Assembly (NCBI GenBank): GCA_963735065.1
Contig: CAVTJL010000001.1
Span: 558,001 to 622,000, forward strand
Direction of reading: 5' to 3'
Length of the DNA: 64,000 bases
Source: CAVTJL01 sp963735065
Lineage (GTDB): Bacteria > Pseudomonadota > Alphaproteobacteria > Geminicoccales > Geminicoccaceae
Made by a program: the position numbers and the translations under genes
In this document: positions 44,937 to 53,758 of the stretch, in pieces
Numbering within the stretch: the first letter of the stretch is position 1
Layout of the letters: each line of letters starts with the position of its first letter
Notes under the pieces: generated by a model
Told to the model about the DNA's origin: nothing
Database searches by the model: none
Seen by the model: only the letters and a program-made list of their open reading frames with translations

Positions 44937-45754
44937 GCGGCGAGACGGGCAACATCGCGGGCGACGAGGCGGCGGCTCCCGCCGCCTCGGGCCCCGAGCG
45001 CGTCCTGATGACCGGCATCAGGAAGCGCTACGGCTCGATCGAGGCTCTCCGGGGCGTCGATCTGCGCCTGATGCCGGGCGAGGTGCTGGGCCTCGTCGGC
45101 GACAACGCCGCCGGCAAGTCGACCCTCACAAAGATCCTGGCAGGCGCCACCGAGCCCGACGCGGGCGAGATCCGGATCGACGGCGAGCCCGTGCGCTTCA
45201 CCAGCCCGGCCGAGGCCCGCGCCCGGCGGGTCGAGATGGTCTATCAGGACCTTTCGCTCTGCGACACGATCGACGTCGCGGGCAATCTCTGGCTCGGGCG
45301 CGAGCCCCTGCGCGGCCGCGGCCCCCTGCAGCTGCTCGACCATGCCCGCATGCGCGAGGGTGCGAGGGCCATGCTGGACGCCCTCCACATCCGTGTGCCG
45401 AGCCTCCGGGCGCTCGCGGGCGGCCTCTCGGGCGGCCAGCGCCAGTCGGTCGCGATCGCGCGTGCCGTCTCGTTCGAGCCCAGCGTGCTCATCATGGACG
45501 AGCCCACCTCCGCCCTTGCCGTGGCCGAGGTCGAGGCCGTGCTGCGCCTGATCACGCGGGTCAAGGAGCGCGGCGTCGGGGTCATCCTCATCACCCACCG
45601 CCTGCAGGACCTCTTTCGCGTCTGCGACCGCATCACCGTCCTTTACGAGGGCCGCAACGTGGCCGAGCGCCGGATCGAGGAGACCAATCTCGAGGAGCTG
45701 GTGGGCCTCATCGTGGGCGAGCGGCTGGCCCGCGCCCGGGCAGAAGCCCTGTGA
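44933..45754 (+). CDS. Sugar ABC transporter ATP-binding protein, second CUT2 system
   Basis: 273 aa, single ATPase domain after a 25-residue Ala/Gly-rich leader. Walker A GDNAAGKST, Q-loop MVYQDLSLCDTIDV, signature LSGGQRQSVAIARAV, Walker B VLIMDEPTSAL and switch LITHRLQDLF. The GTG start at 44933 overlaps the binding-protein stop, and its own stop overlaps the permease start (GTGA), so all three are coupled. Confidence 0.9.
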   Translation: MSGETGNIAGDEAAAPAASGPERVLMTGIRKRYGSIEALRGVDLRLMPGEVLGLVGDNAAGKSTLTKILAGATEPDAGEIRIDGEPVRFTSPAEARARRVEMVYQDLSLCDTIDVAGNLWLGREPLRGRGPLQLLDHARMREGARAMLDALHIRVPSLRALAGGLSGGQRQSVAIARAVSFEPSVLIMDEPTSALAVAEVEAVLRLITRVKERGVGVILITHRLQDLFRVCDRITVLYEGRNVAERRIEETNLEELVGLIVGERLARARAEAL

Positions 45755-46749
45755 GCGCCGTCGCCGACCGCCCCAAGGAGGAGCGCCGCAGCCTCGGCGA
45801 TCTCCTCACGCCGCACGCGCCCGTCCTCAGCATCGCCGCCTTCTTCGTCCTGATGGCGGTGGGCTTCGGCCTCGGCACCGAGGCCTTCCTCTCCGAGACG
45901 AACATCCTCAATCTGCTCCGGCAGAGCGCACCGCTGCTGATCACCGCCATCGCGATGACCTTCGTCATCACCACCGGCGGCATCGATCTCTCGGTGGGCT
46001 CGGTGCTGGCGCTGGTGAACGCCTCGGCGGCGATCCTGCTGCAGATGGGCATACCCTGGCCCATCGTGATCGTGGCGATGCTGCTGCTGGGTGCCCTGGT
46101 CGGCCTCGCCAACGGCTTCGTCACCGCCTACGAGGGCATCCCCGCCTTCATCGTGACGCTCGCCTCCTTGAGCATCTTCCGCGGCATCGCCCTGCTCATG
46201 ACCCAGGGCTACTCGATCCCGATCGCGCCCGGCGCCTTCGTCGAGCTCGGCCGCGGCTGGCTCTTCGGCGTCCCGCTGCCGGCGATCCTGGCCGTGCTGG
46301 TCTCCATCGTCGGCTGGGTGGCGCTCACGCAAGCGCGCTTCGGCCGCTACGTCACCGGCATCGGCGCCAACGCCGAGGCGGTGCGCCGCTCCGGCGTGGA
46401 CGTCAGGCGTGTCACCGCCCTCACCTACGTCCTCTCCGGCATGGCGGCCGCCCTCTCCGGGCTCATCATCGCGGGCCGGCTCGGCAGCGGCTCCTCCAAC
46501 GCCGGCGTCGGCTTCGAGCTCACCGTCATCGCGGCCGTGGTCCTGGGCGGCACCAGCCTGATGGGCGGGCGCGGCACGATCGTCGGCACCGTGCTGGGGG
46601 CGCTCACCATCGCCGTCATCGGCAACGGCCTGATCCTCGCCCACATCTCGCCCTTCTTCACCCAGATCGTCACGGGCCTCATCATCCTGATCGCGATCTG
46701 GCTCAACACCCGTGTGTTCCGCACCACGCTGCTCGCGAGGAGCCGATGA
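45751..46749 (+). CDS. Sugar ABC transporter permease, second CUT2 system
   Basis: 332 aa RbsC-type permease. TFVITTGGIDLSVGSVLALVNASAAI, the loop GIGANAEAVRRSGVDVRRVTALTYVLSG and VVLGGTSLMGGRGTIVGTVLGAL are diagnostic. Only one permease gene is present, so a homodimer is expected, unlike the first system. GTG start at 45751. It overlaps the phosphotriesterase-family gene by ATGA. Confidence 0.9.
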   Translation: MSAVADRPKEERRSLGDLLTPHAPVLSIAAFFVLMAVGFGLGTEAFLSETNILNLLRQSAPLLITAIAMTFVITTGGIDLSVGSVLALVNASAAILLQMGIPWPIVIVAMLLLGALVGLANGFVTAYEGIPAFIVTLASLSIFRGIALLMTQGYSIPIAPGAFVELGRGWLFGVPLPAILAVLVSIVGWVALTQARFGRYVTGIGANAEAVRRSGVDVRRVTALTYVLSGMAAALSGLIIAGRLGSGSSNAGVGFELTVIAAVVLGGTSLMGGRGTIVGTVLGALTIAVIGNGLILAHISPFFTQIVTGLIILIAIWLNTRVFRTTLLARSR

Positions 46750-47813
46750 GCGATCTCAGCCCGACCCATGTCGGCAGCGGCCAGGTCATGACCGTGCTGG
46801 GCCCGATCCCGGTCGAGGATCTGGGCGTCACGCTGATGCACGAGCATCTCCTGAACGACTGCCGCTGCTGGTGGAACCCGCCCACGACGCCAGAGCGCCA
46901 ATACCTGGCCGAAGGCCCGGTGCGCCCCGAGATCCTGGCCGAGCTGCGCATGGATCCCTTCGTCAACAAGCACAATTGCGCGCTCGACGACGAGGCGGCC
47001 GTCATCGAGGAGCTTGCGCCCTTCAAGGCGCTCGGCGGCAAAAGCGTCGTCGACCCCACCTGCCGCGGCATCGGCCGCAACCCTTCGGCACTTCAGCGCA
47101 TCTCGAAGGCCACCGGCCTCGGCATCGTCATGGGTGCCGGCTACTACCTCCAGACCTCGCATCCGCCCGAGCTCGCCTCGATGGACGCAGAGGCGATCGC
47201 CGATCAGATCGTCATGGAGGCGGTGGACGGCATCGATGGCGTGCGCATCGGCCTCATCGGCGAGATCGGCGTCAGCAGCGACTTCACGCCCGACGAGGAG
47301 CGCTCGCTCCGGGGTGCCGCCCGCGCCCAGGCCCGCACCCGCCTGCCGCTGATGGTCCACCTCCCCGGCTGGTTCCGCCACGCGCATCGGGTCCTCGACA
47401 TCGTCGAGGCCGAGGGCGGCGATCCCCGCCACACCGTCCTTTGCCACATGAACCCCAGCCTCGACGATCCCGACTACCAGACCAGCCTTGCGAGGCGCGG
47501 CGCCTTCATCGAGTACGACATGATCGGCATGGATTTTTTCTATGCCGACCAGGGCGTGCAGTGCCCGGCCGACCATGAGGTGGCGGCCGCCATCAAGCGG
47601 CTCATCGACTGGGGCTATGGCGACCGCGTCCTGCTCTCGCAGGACGTCTTCGTGAAAATGATGCTGACCCGCTACGGCGGGAACGGCTACGCGCACGTGC
47701 TGCGCCACTTCCTGCCGCGCCTGCGCCGGCTGGGCGTGCCCGAGCCCGTGCTCACCGGCCTCATGGTCACCAATCCGCGCCGCGTCTTCAGTCAGAAGTG
47801 GCGCGACGCCTGA
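46746..47813 (+). CDS. Phosphotriesterase-family metal hydrolase
   Basis: 355 aa amidohydrolase-superfamily barrel. The first metal ligands are His32 and His34 in TLMHEHLLND. Others lie in LIGEIGVSS (the position of the bridging residue, here Glu), PLMVHLPGW, HTVLCHMN and LLSQDVF (Asp). A Glu instead of carbamylated Lys at the bridge is common in the lactonase-like and PHP/resiniferatoxin-binding branches, so it is more likely a lactonase or ester/sugar-phosphate hydrolase than a true organophosphate enzyme. Its coupling to the transporter permease ties it to the imported compound. Confidence 0.86.
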   Translation: MSDLSPTHVGSGQVMTVLGPIPVEDLGVTLMHEHLLNDCRCWWNPPTTPERQYLAEGPVRPEILAELRMDPFVNKHNCALDDEAAVIEELAPFKALGGKSVVDPTCRGIGRNPSALQRISKATGLGIVMGAGYYLQTSHPPELASMDAEAIADQIVMEAVDGIDGVRIGLIGEIGVSSDFTPDEERSLRGAARAQARTRLPLMVHLPGWFRHAHRVLDIVEAEGGDPRHTVLCHMNPSLDDPDYQTSLARRGAFIEYDMIGMDFFYADQGVQCPADHEVAAAIKRLIDWGYGDRVLLSQDVFVKMMLTRYGGNGYAHVLRHFLPRLRRLGVPEPVLTGLMVTNPRRVFSQKWRDA

Positions 47814-47834
47814 TCCGACGGAGTATCCGAGCCG

Positions 47835-48608
47835 ATGGCAAAGAAGAGAATCCTGCTTGCCGGCGAGTCCTGGACGAGCACGTCCACGCACATCAAGGGC
47901 TTCGACCAGTTCCCGACCATCAGCTTTCATCTGGGCGCCGAGCCTTTGGTGGCGGCGCTCAAGGACTCGCCCTTCGACCTCCATTACATGAAGGCGCACG
48001 AGGCCGCGGTCGAGTTCCCCCTGAAAAAGGAAGAGCTCGACGCCTACGCCGCGGTGATCCTCTCCGATCTCGGCTCGAACACGCTCCTTCTCCATCCCGA
48101 CGTCTGGTTCAAGGGCCAGCCCGTCCCCAACCGCCTGCGCCTCTTGCGCGACTGGGTCGAGGGCGGCGGGGCGCTGATGATGATCGGCGGCTACTACAGC
48201 TTCCAGGGCATCAATGGCGGTGCTCGCTACCACAAGACCGCCGTCGAGGAGACGCTCCCCGTCGACTGCCTGCCCTATGACGACCGGGTCGAGATCCCGG
48301 AAGGCTTCGAGCCTGAGCTGGTCGAGCCCCAGCACCCGATCCTCGAGGGCATGGGCGGCACCTGGCCCGTTCTCCTGGGCGTCAACGAGGTGACGCTGAA
48401 GAGCCGACCCGGCGTCCAGCTCCTCGCCCGCGTGCCCGAGGCCCAGGGCGGCCACCCGCTGCTCGCCACCGGCACCTTCGGCCGCGGCCGCACGCTCGCC
48501 TGGACCTCCGACATCGGCCCGCACTGGCTGCCCCAGCCCTTCGCCGACTGGCCGGGCTATGCCCGCCTGTGGCGCCAGTCCCTGACCTGGCTGACCGAAG
48601 GGCGGTAG
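47835..48608 (+). CDS. Glutamine amidotransferase-like protein (DUF1355/ThuA-like)
   Basis: 257 aa flavodoxin-like fold of the GATase1-like group (cytoplasmic STM3548 type). RILLAGESWTSTSTHIKGFDQF, the Asp/Gly loop AVILSDLGSNTLL, LRDWVEGGGALMMIGGYYSFQG and GHPLLATGTFGRGRTLAWTSDIGPHWLPQ match the family. The nucleophile-elbow position reads MMIGGYYSF, without the cysteine of true amidotransferases, so it is probably not a glutaminase. Relatives are found in sugar operons; their reaction is unknown. Last gene of the locus, 21 bases after the hydrolase gene. Confidence 0.82.
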   Translation: MAKKRILLAGESWTSTSTHIKGFDQFPTISFHLGAEPLVAALKDSPFDLHYMKAHEAAVEFPLKKEELDAYAAVILSDLGSNTLLLHPDVWFKGQPVPNRLRLLRDWVEGGGALMMIGGYYSFQGINGGARYHKTAVEETLPVDCLPYDDRVEIPEGFEPELVEPQHPILEGMGGTWPVLLGVNEVTLKSRPGVQLLARVPEAQGGHPLLATGTFGRGRTLAWTSDIGPHWLPQPFADWPGYARLWRQSLTWLTEGR

Positions 48609-48615
48609 CCTCCGC

Positions 48616-48641
48616 CCCGCCGAGCTTTTTCCCTCGGCGGG
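48616..48641 (+). terminator. Stem-loop ending the sugar locus
   Basis: A perfect 9-bp inverted repeat CCCGCCGAG / CTCGGCGGG with a T-rich 8-base loop lies 8 bases after the GATase-like stop. The T-run is in the loop rather than after the stem, so it is an imperfect intrinsic terminator. It separates the locus from the AsmA gene. Confidence 0.5.
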
Positions 48642-48697
48642 AACCATGAACGGCATGTCACGGTTGCTCTCGATCTTCCAGGGATCGGGAGGCACCA

Positions 48698-51628
48698 ATG
48701 CTCCGACGCGTGGCGGTGATCGCCGCGGCTGTGGTTCTCTGCCTGGCGATCCTGATCGTCGGCGCCTTGGCGTGGATCACCTTCTATCCGGGGGTCCTGA
48801 AGGGCCCGATCGAGCGTATCGCCAGCGACCGGGTCGGCATGCCGGTGCGGATCGAGGGGCCGCTCGCCCTCGATCTCGGCAAGGTCGTCCAGCTCGAGGC
48901 CCAGGACATCCGCGTCGAGGCGCCGGGCTGGGCCTCGGCGCCCGACCTCCTCTCGCTGGCCCGGCTGAAGGTGGGCTTCGACCTGCTGGCCTACCTGCGC
49001 GACCGCACCATCCACCTCACCCGGATCGACCTCGATCGGCCGCAGCTGCTCCTCGAGCGGGACGCGCAGGGCCGCACGAGCTGGCCGGAAAGTCTCGGCG
49101 CCGGCAAGGACCAGACGGCCCAGGACAACAGCCCCGCACCGCAGATCGATGCGCTGACGATCGAGGACGGCAAGGTCACCTACCGGGATCCCGCCGTCCC
49201 GGTCGACATGACGGCCGGCATCTCGACCACGGCCCCGGCAGGGGCGGAGAATTTCGCCAGGCTCGAGGTCAAGGGCGGCGGCAAGCTGCGCGGGCACGAG
49301 GTCGACCTCGCCCTCGAGGTGGGCTCGCCCCTGATGCTGGGCCGGCCCGACCAGCCCTTCCCGATCAAGGGTCATCTCGATGTGCCGGGCGCCCAGGTGG
49401 AGCTGGAGGGCAACGCCCAAAAGCCCCTGGCGCTCGACGGCGTGACCCTGGCGCTGCAGATCGCCGCCAAGGACCCCGACCAGCTCATGGCGCTTCTCGG
49501 ACGCAACAGCACGGCGGCGCCACAGCCGCTCTCGGCCGAGATGACGGTGACCCGCGACGCCGGCGTCGTCGCCGTCGAGAAGCTGAAAGCGACCTACGGC
49601 GACAGCGCCCTCACCGGCAGCCTGCGCTACGACCCGACCGCGGCCCGGCCGCGCATCGAGGGCCAGCTCGACGCCTCGATGCTCGACGTCCCGGCCCTCC
49701 AGGCGCTGGCAGGCGAGCCCATCGAGCCTGCGGCCAAGCCGTCCGAGCCATCGACCAAAAGCCCGCCCTCGCCCTCCGCCCTGGCCAGCCTCGACGGCCG
49801 GATCGCGCTACAGGTGGCGCAGGCCCGCCTGCCCAAGGGCACGGCGCACGACATCGCGGCGACCCTCACCCTTCAGGAGGGCCGCCTGACGGTCGACCCC
49901 TTGAAGCTGGCGGTGGGCCCGGGCGCCCTCTCGGGCTCCATCGTCACCGGCCCGCTCGACAAGCCGCTCGAGGCGAAGGTGGTGCTGGATGCGAAGTCGG
50001 TCGACCTCGGCGCGCTGATGCCCAAGGGCGTCGCCCTCGGTGGCATCGTGTCGGCCAAGCTCACGGGCATGCTGCGCGGCAACGATGTCGAGGCGATAGC
50101 ACGCCAGAGCACGGGCCAGCTCCAGGGAGGGATCGAGAAGCTCGAGCTGCCGAAGCTGGGCGATCGCCTGTCCAGGCTCTCCTTCGATGTCGAGCTCGCC
50201 GACAAGGGCGACCGGCCGCTCACCATCAGCGCCAAGGGAGAGGTGGGCGACACACCGCTCGAGATCGACGCCCGTGGCGGCGACCCCTCGCTTCTGCTCC
50301 GCCAGGAGGCCTATCCGTTGAGCGTCGGGCTCACCCTGGGTCCGACCAAAGCCTCGGCCGAGGGCAGCCTGGGCTGGCCTCTCTCGTCCGGGCAGGCCGA
50401 CCTCGCTCTGTCGATCGAGGGCCCCAACCCCGGCCCCGTCATGGCGCTCTTCGATCTCCCCGCCGTCAACCTGCCGCCCTATCGGCTGGAGGGTCATCTG
50501 AAGCGGCAGGACGCCGCCTGGCGCTTCCAGAAGCTCGACGGCAAGGTCGGCGACAGCGACGTCGCGGGCGAGATGGCGCTCGATCTCGGCGGCCCGCGGC
50601 CGAAGCTCACGGGCAACCTCCTCTCCCACCATCTGGATCTCGACGATCTTGGCGGGCTCGTCGGCGCCGAGCCCTCGACCGCCCCGGGCGAGACGGCCTC
50701 GGCGCGCCAGAAGGACGAGGCCCGCAAGGACGCGGCCAAGCAGGAGGTCATCCCCGACAAGAAGCTCGATCCTGCGCGCTGGCGCAGGCTCGATGCCGAC
50801 GTCAAGCTCACGGCCGAGAAGGTCGTGGCGGGCAGGCTGCCCTTCGACGGCTTCGATCTCGAGGTCGTCCTCGACGATGGCCGTCTCCGCGTCGATCCCG
50901 TGAAGCTGCAGATGGGCCGGGGCACGGTCGAGGGCCATGTGGGCCTCGACACGCGCAAGACCCCGGCCGCAGCCGATCTCGATCTCACCGCCACCCAGCT
51001 GCCCGTGGGCGTGATGCTCAAGCGGCTGAACATCCAGATGGGCAAGGTCGCGACACTCTCCGGCCGGGCGCGCGGCGGCATGGACATCACGGGCCGCGGC
51101 CTCAGCCTCAAGGACATTCTCGACAGCGGCAACGGCGAGCTGACGCTCGTCATGGTGGGCGGGAGCATCGATCGCCGGATCGTCGAGGCGCTTGGCTTCG
51201 ATCTCCTGGGCATGCTGGGCTCGCTCATCGGCGGCGCCCCGGCCGAGCTCGATCTCAACTGCACGCTCGCGGATCTGGCGCTCAAGAACGGCGTCCTCAC
51301 CACGCAGTCGCTCGTGATCGACACGGATCCGGCCGACATCGGCGGCCAGGGCACCATCGATCTGGGCACGGAGAAGATCGATATCGCCCTGATCGCCCGT
51401 TCGAAAGGCTCACCCCTCCCGAGCGGCCGGACGGGCATCAAGGTGACGGGCACGCTCGCCAAGCCAGAGATCGGCCTCGAGACCGGCACCCTCCTCGCCC
51501 GGGGTGCCGCCGCCGCCACCTTCGGCGTCCTGTTGCGCCCCTTCACGGCCCTGGGCTCGATGATCGCCGGGCCTGCGAAGAGCGACAACGCCTGCAGCGA
51601 CGTCGTGAAAAACAGCAACGCGGGCTGA
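48698..51628 (+). CDS. AsmA family protein
   Basis: 976 aa. One N-terminal membrane helix (VAVIAAAVVLCLAILIVGALAWI) is followed by the AsmA opening GVLKGPIERIASDRVGMPVRIEGPLALDLG. The rest is a long, mostly beta-strand periplasmic region, with the AsmA C-terminal domain near LSGRARGGMDITGRGLSLKDILDSGNGELTLVMVGGSIDRRIVEALGFDLLGML. Family members (AsmA, TamB, YhdP) span the periplasm and help move lipids to the outer membrane. The middle shows low-complexity Pro/Ser and Lys/Ala insertions. GGGAGG lies before the ATG. It is a single-gene unit, unrelated to the flanking transporters. Confidence 0.88.
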   Translation: MLRRVAVIAAAVVLCLAILIVGALAWITFYPGVLKGPIERIASDRVGMPVRIEGPLALDLGKVVQLEAQDIRVEAPGWASAPDLLSLARLKVGFDLLAYLRDRTIHLTRIDLDRPQLLLERDAQGRTSWPESLGAGKDQTAQDNSPAPQIDALTIEDGKVTYRDPAVPVDMTAGISTTAPAGAENFARLEVKGGGKLRGHEVDLALEVGSPLMLGRPDQPFPIKGHLDVPGAQVELEGNAQKPLALDGVTLALQIAAKDPDQLMALLGRNSTAAPQPLSAEMTVTRDAGVVAVEKLKATYGDSALTGSLRYDPTAARPRIEGQLDASMLDVPALQALAGEPIEPAAKPSEPSTKSPPSPSALASLDGRIALQVAQARLPKGTAHDIAATLTLQEGRLTVDPLKLAVGPGALSGSIVTGPLDKPLEAKVVLDAKSVDLGALMPKGVALGGIVSAKLTGMLRGNDVEAIARQSTGQLQGGIEKLELPKLGDRLSRLSFDVELADKGDRPLTISAKGEVGDTPLEIDARGGDPSLLLRQEAYPLSVGLTLGPTKASAEGSLGWPLSSGQADLALSIEGPNPGPVMALFDLPAVNLPPYRLEGHLKRQDAAWRFQKLDGKVGDSDVAGEMALDLGGPRPKLTGNLLSHHLDLDDLGGLVGAEPSTAPGETASARQKDEARKDAAKQEVIPDKKLDPARWRRLDADVKLTAEKVVAGRLPFDGFDLEVVLDDGRLRVDPVKLQMGRGTVEGHVGLDTRKTPAAADLDLTATQLPVGVMLKRLNIQMGKVATLSGRARGGMDITGRGLSLKDILDSGNGELTLVMVGGSIDRRIVEALGFDLLGMLGSLIGGAPAELDLNCTLADLALKNGVLTTQSLVIDTDPADIGGQGTIDLGTEKIDIALIARSKGSPLPSGRTGIKVTGTLAKPEIGLETGTLLARGAAAATFGVLLRPFTALGSMIAGPAKSDNACSDVVKNSNAG

Positions 51629-51636
51629 GCCCAGCA

Positions 51637-51666
51637 CCTCGTGGGCCGTCGGTGCGGCCCACGAGG
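51637..51666. terminator. Bidirectional stem-loop between convergent genes
   Basis: A perfect 11-bp stem CCTCGTGGGCC / GGCCCACGAGG with an 8-base loop lies 8 bases after the asmA-family stop and 23 bases before the end of the convergent binding-protein gene. There is no T-run, so it probably works with other signals. Confidence 0.55.
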
Positions 51667-51689
51667 ATCCTCGCGAGGCTCGCCCGCGC

Positions 51690-52712
51690 TCAGAACTTGA
51701 AAGTGTCGACGTTCTCGGGCGTCACGATCACGGCGGGGCCAAGCACCACCTCGCCGTCCGCCCCGATCGTGTACTCACCGAGCCGCCCGGCCTTGAAGGT
51801 CTCGCCCTCCTTGCCGGTGATCTTGCACTCGGCCAGCGCCTGGGCCGCGTAGTAGGTGAGGTAGCCCAGGTCCTTCACGTTCCACCAGATGTCCTGGACC
51901 GAGCCTTCCTGGATATACTTCTTGATCAGGGTCGCCGGTGCCAGGCCCGTGAGCTTGATCTTGCCCAGGAGCTTCGCCTGCTCGAAGGCGCGCGCCGCCG
52001 CCGGCAGGCCGATGCCGGCCGGCACGATGATCCCCTTGAGCTTCGGGAAGGCCTCGGCCAGCGCCAGCGCCTGCTGCTGGTTGGTCTGCTCGCTCTCCTC
52101 GCCATAGGCCACCTGGACGAGCTTCATCTTGGCGAACTTGGGCTCGCCCTCGAGCTTCTTCTTCATGAAGGCGATCCAGGCGTTCTGGTTGGTCGCCGTG
52201 GGCGTCGAGGAGAGGATCGCGAACTCGCCGTCGTAGTCGATCATCTTGCCCATGCTCTCGAGCATCTGCTCGGCAAGGCTGTCCGACTTGGCCTGGTTGA
52301 TGAAGAGGGTGCGGGCGCTCTTGGCCACGTCCGAATCGTAGGCGATGACCCGCACACCCTGCTGGGCCGCGCGCTTCAGGGCCGGTGCCACCGCATTGGC
52401 GTCGTTGCCGGCGATCGCCAGCACGCCCACCTGCTGCGACACGAGGTTGTTGATGAACTCGATCTGGGCGTCGGCCGTCGCCTGCGAGGGCGCCTGCTGC
52501 ACCACCTTGCCGCCGATCTCGCCCTGGGCCTCCTCGGCCCCGGTGCGGGCGACCCCGAAATAGGGGTCGGTGTCGAGCTTGGGCAAAAGGCCCACGGTGA
52601 CGGGCTCCTTGGCGCAGGCGGGCTCGGCCGCCATGGCGCCACCCAGCATGCCGGGCAGCATCAGCGCTGCCGGGGCGGCCGCCAGAAGAAAGCGTCGCGT
52701 CGTCCTCATCAT
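51690..52712 (-). CDS. Rhamnose-type ABC transporter substrate-binding protein (RhaS-like)
   Basis: 340 aa. Signal peptide MMRTTRRFLLAAAPAALMLPG with cleavage near AMA. The mature part VTVGLLPKLDTDPYFGVARTGAEEAQGEIGGKVVQQAPSQATADAQIEFINNLVSQQVGVLAIAGNDANAVAPAL is characteristic of the RhaS/LsrB group. The ATG at 52712 lies eight bases after GGAGG and overlaps the permease stop (ATGA). It is the last gene of a minus-strand operon. A rhamnose or related deoxysugar ligand is the best guess, but no rhamnose catabolic genes are present here. Confidence 0.88.
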   Translation of the reverse strand: MMRTTRRFLLAAAPAALMLPGMLGGAMAAEPACAKEPVTVGLLPKLDTDPYFGVARTGAEEAQGEIGGKVVQQAPSQATADAQIEFINNLVSQQVGVLAIAGNDANAVAPALKRAAQQGVRVIAYDSDVAKSARTLFINQAKSDSLAEQMLESMGKMIDYDGEFAILSSTPTATNQNAWIAFMKKKLEGEPKFAKMKLVQVAYGEESEQTNQQQALALAEAFPKLKGIIVPAGIGLPAAARAFEQAKLLGKIKLTGLAPATLIKKYIQEGSVQDIWWNVKDLGYLTYYAAQALAECKITGKEGETFKAGRLGEYTIGADGEVVLGPAVIVTPENVDTFKF

Positions 52713-53758
52713 GAGATGGTCCTCCCTGGTTCTGGTCGTTCGTCGAGATCGGGTGCGGCCCGGCTCTCCGGCCCCGCCGCCGCGCGGGAAACGCTCCGGC
52801 CGCCGAGAAAGCGCTCGGCGGCGCTGTTGAGAAGAAGGGCTGCGATCAGCAGGAAGCCGATGGCGATGCCCTGGGCGTCGCCGCCGATATTGTTGAGCCC
52901 CAGCACGTTGCGCAGCGTCGCCACCAGCACGAGGGCGGCAAAGACGCCGGTGAGCCGGCCGCGCCCCCCGAAGACGCTGATCCCGCCCAGAAGCGCTATC
53001 GTGATCACGTCGAGCTCGAAGCCGAAGGCGTTGTTCGCCCGCGCGTTCGAGAGCCGCGCCGTGAAGACGATGCCGGCCAGCGCGCAGGTCAGGCCCGAGA
53101 CGACGAACAGCCAAAAGCGCACGCGGCGCACCTCGACCCCGGCATAGAGGGCGGCGTCGGGATTGCCGCCGATGGCGTAGATCCGCCGTCCCACCGGCGT
53201 GCGCTGGAGCACGATGGCGAAGACCGGCGCCAGCAGCAGGAAGGGGACGAGCGTGTAGGGAATGGGTGTTCCCGGCACCGTGCCGATGCCGAGGTCGGTG
53301 AAGAACTCGGGGAAGACGTTGACCGAGCCCGAGCCCAGGATGATGTAGCCGATGCCCCGGAAGAGGGCGAGGGTGCCCAGCGTCACGACGAGCGAGGGCA
53401 GGTCCAGAACCGTCACGAGCAGGCCGTTGAACGCCCCGGCAAGGGCGCCTGCGAGAAAGACGATCGGCAGGGCCGCCAGCATCGGCACGCCCGCCCGCAC
53501 CAGCACGCCCAGGACGACGCTCGTCAGCGCCAGGGTGCTGGCGACCGAGAGGTCGATCTCGCGCGCGATGATGAGGAGCACGAGCGGCAGCGCCAGCAGC
53601 GCCTTCTCCGAGACCCCGGCCGCCGCCTGCGAGATGTTGAACGCGGTGGCGAAGTTGGGAACGAAGGCCACCGCATAGACGACCATCGCCAGCGCCGCGG
53701 CTGTAAGGAACGCCTCCCAGCCGGCCTGCCGCAGCAGCCTTGCGGCGACCGCGGTCAC
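52709..53758 (-). CDS. Rhamnose-type ABC transporter permease (RhaQ-like)
   Basis: 349 aa CUT2 permease. PLVLLIIAREIDLSVASTLALTSVVL, the loop YAIGGNPDAALYAGVEVRRVRFWLFVVSG and ALLGGISVFGGRGRLTGVFAAL are family marks. It has a 35-residue polar C-terminal tail (SRAAAGPESRAAPDLDERP). The GTG start at 53758 overlaps the stop of the fused ATPase-permease gene, so the two permease halves are made together. Confidence 0.88.
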   Translation of the reverse strand: MTAVAARLLRQAGWEAFLTAAALAMVVYAVAFVPNFATAFNISQAAAGVSEKALLALPLVLLIIAREIDLSVASTLALTSVVLGVLVRAGVPMLAALPIVFLAGALAGAFNGLLVTVLDLPSLVVTLGTLALFRGIGYIILGSGSVNVFPEFFTDLGIGTVPGTPIPYTLVPFLLLAPVFAIVLQRTPVGRRIYAIGGNPDAALYAGVEVRRVRFWLFVVSGLTCALAGIVFTARLSNARANNAFGFELDVITIALLGGISVFGGRGRLTGVFAALVLVATLRNVLGLNNIGGDAQGIAIGFLLIAALLLNSAAERFLGGRSVSRAAAGPESRAAPDLDERPEPGRTIS

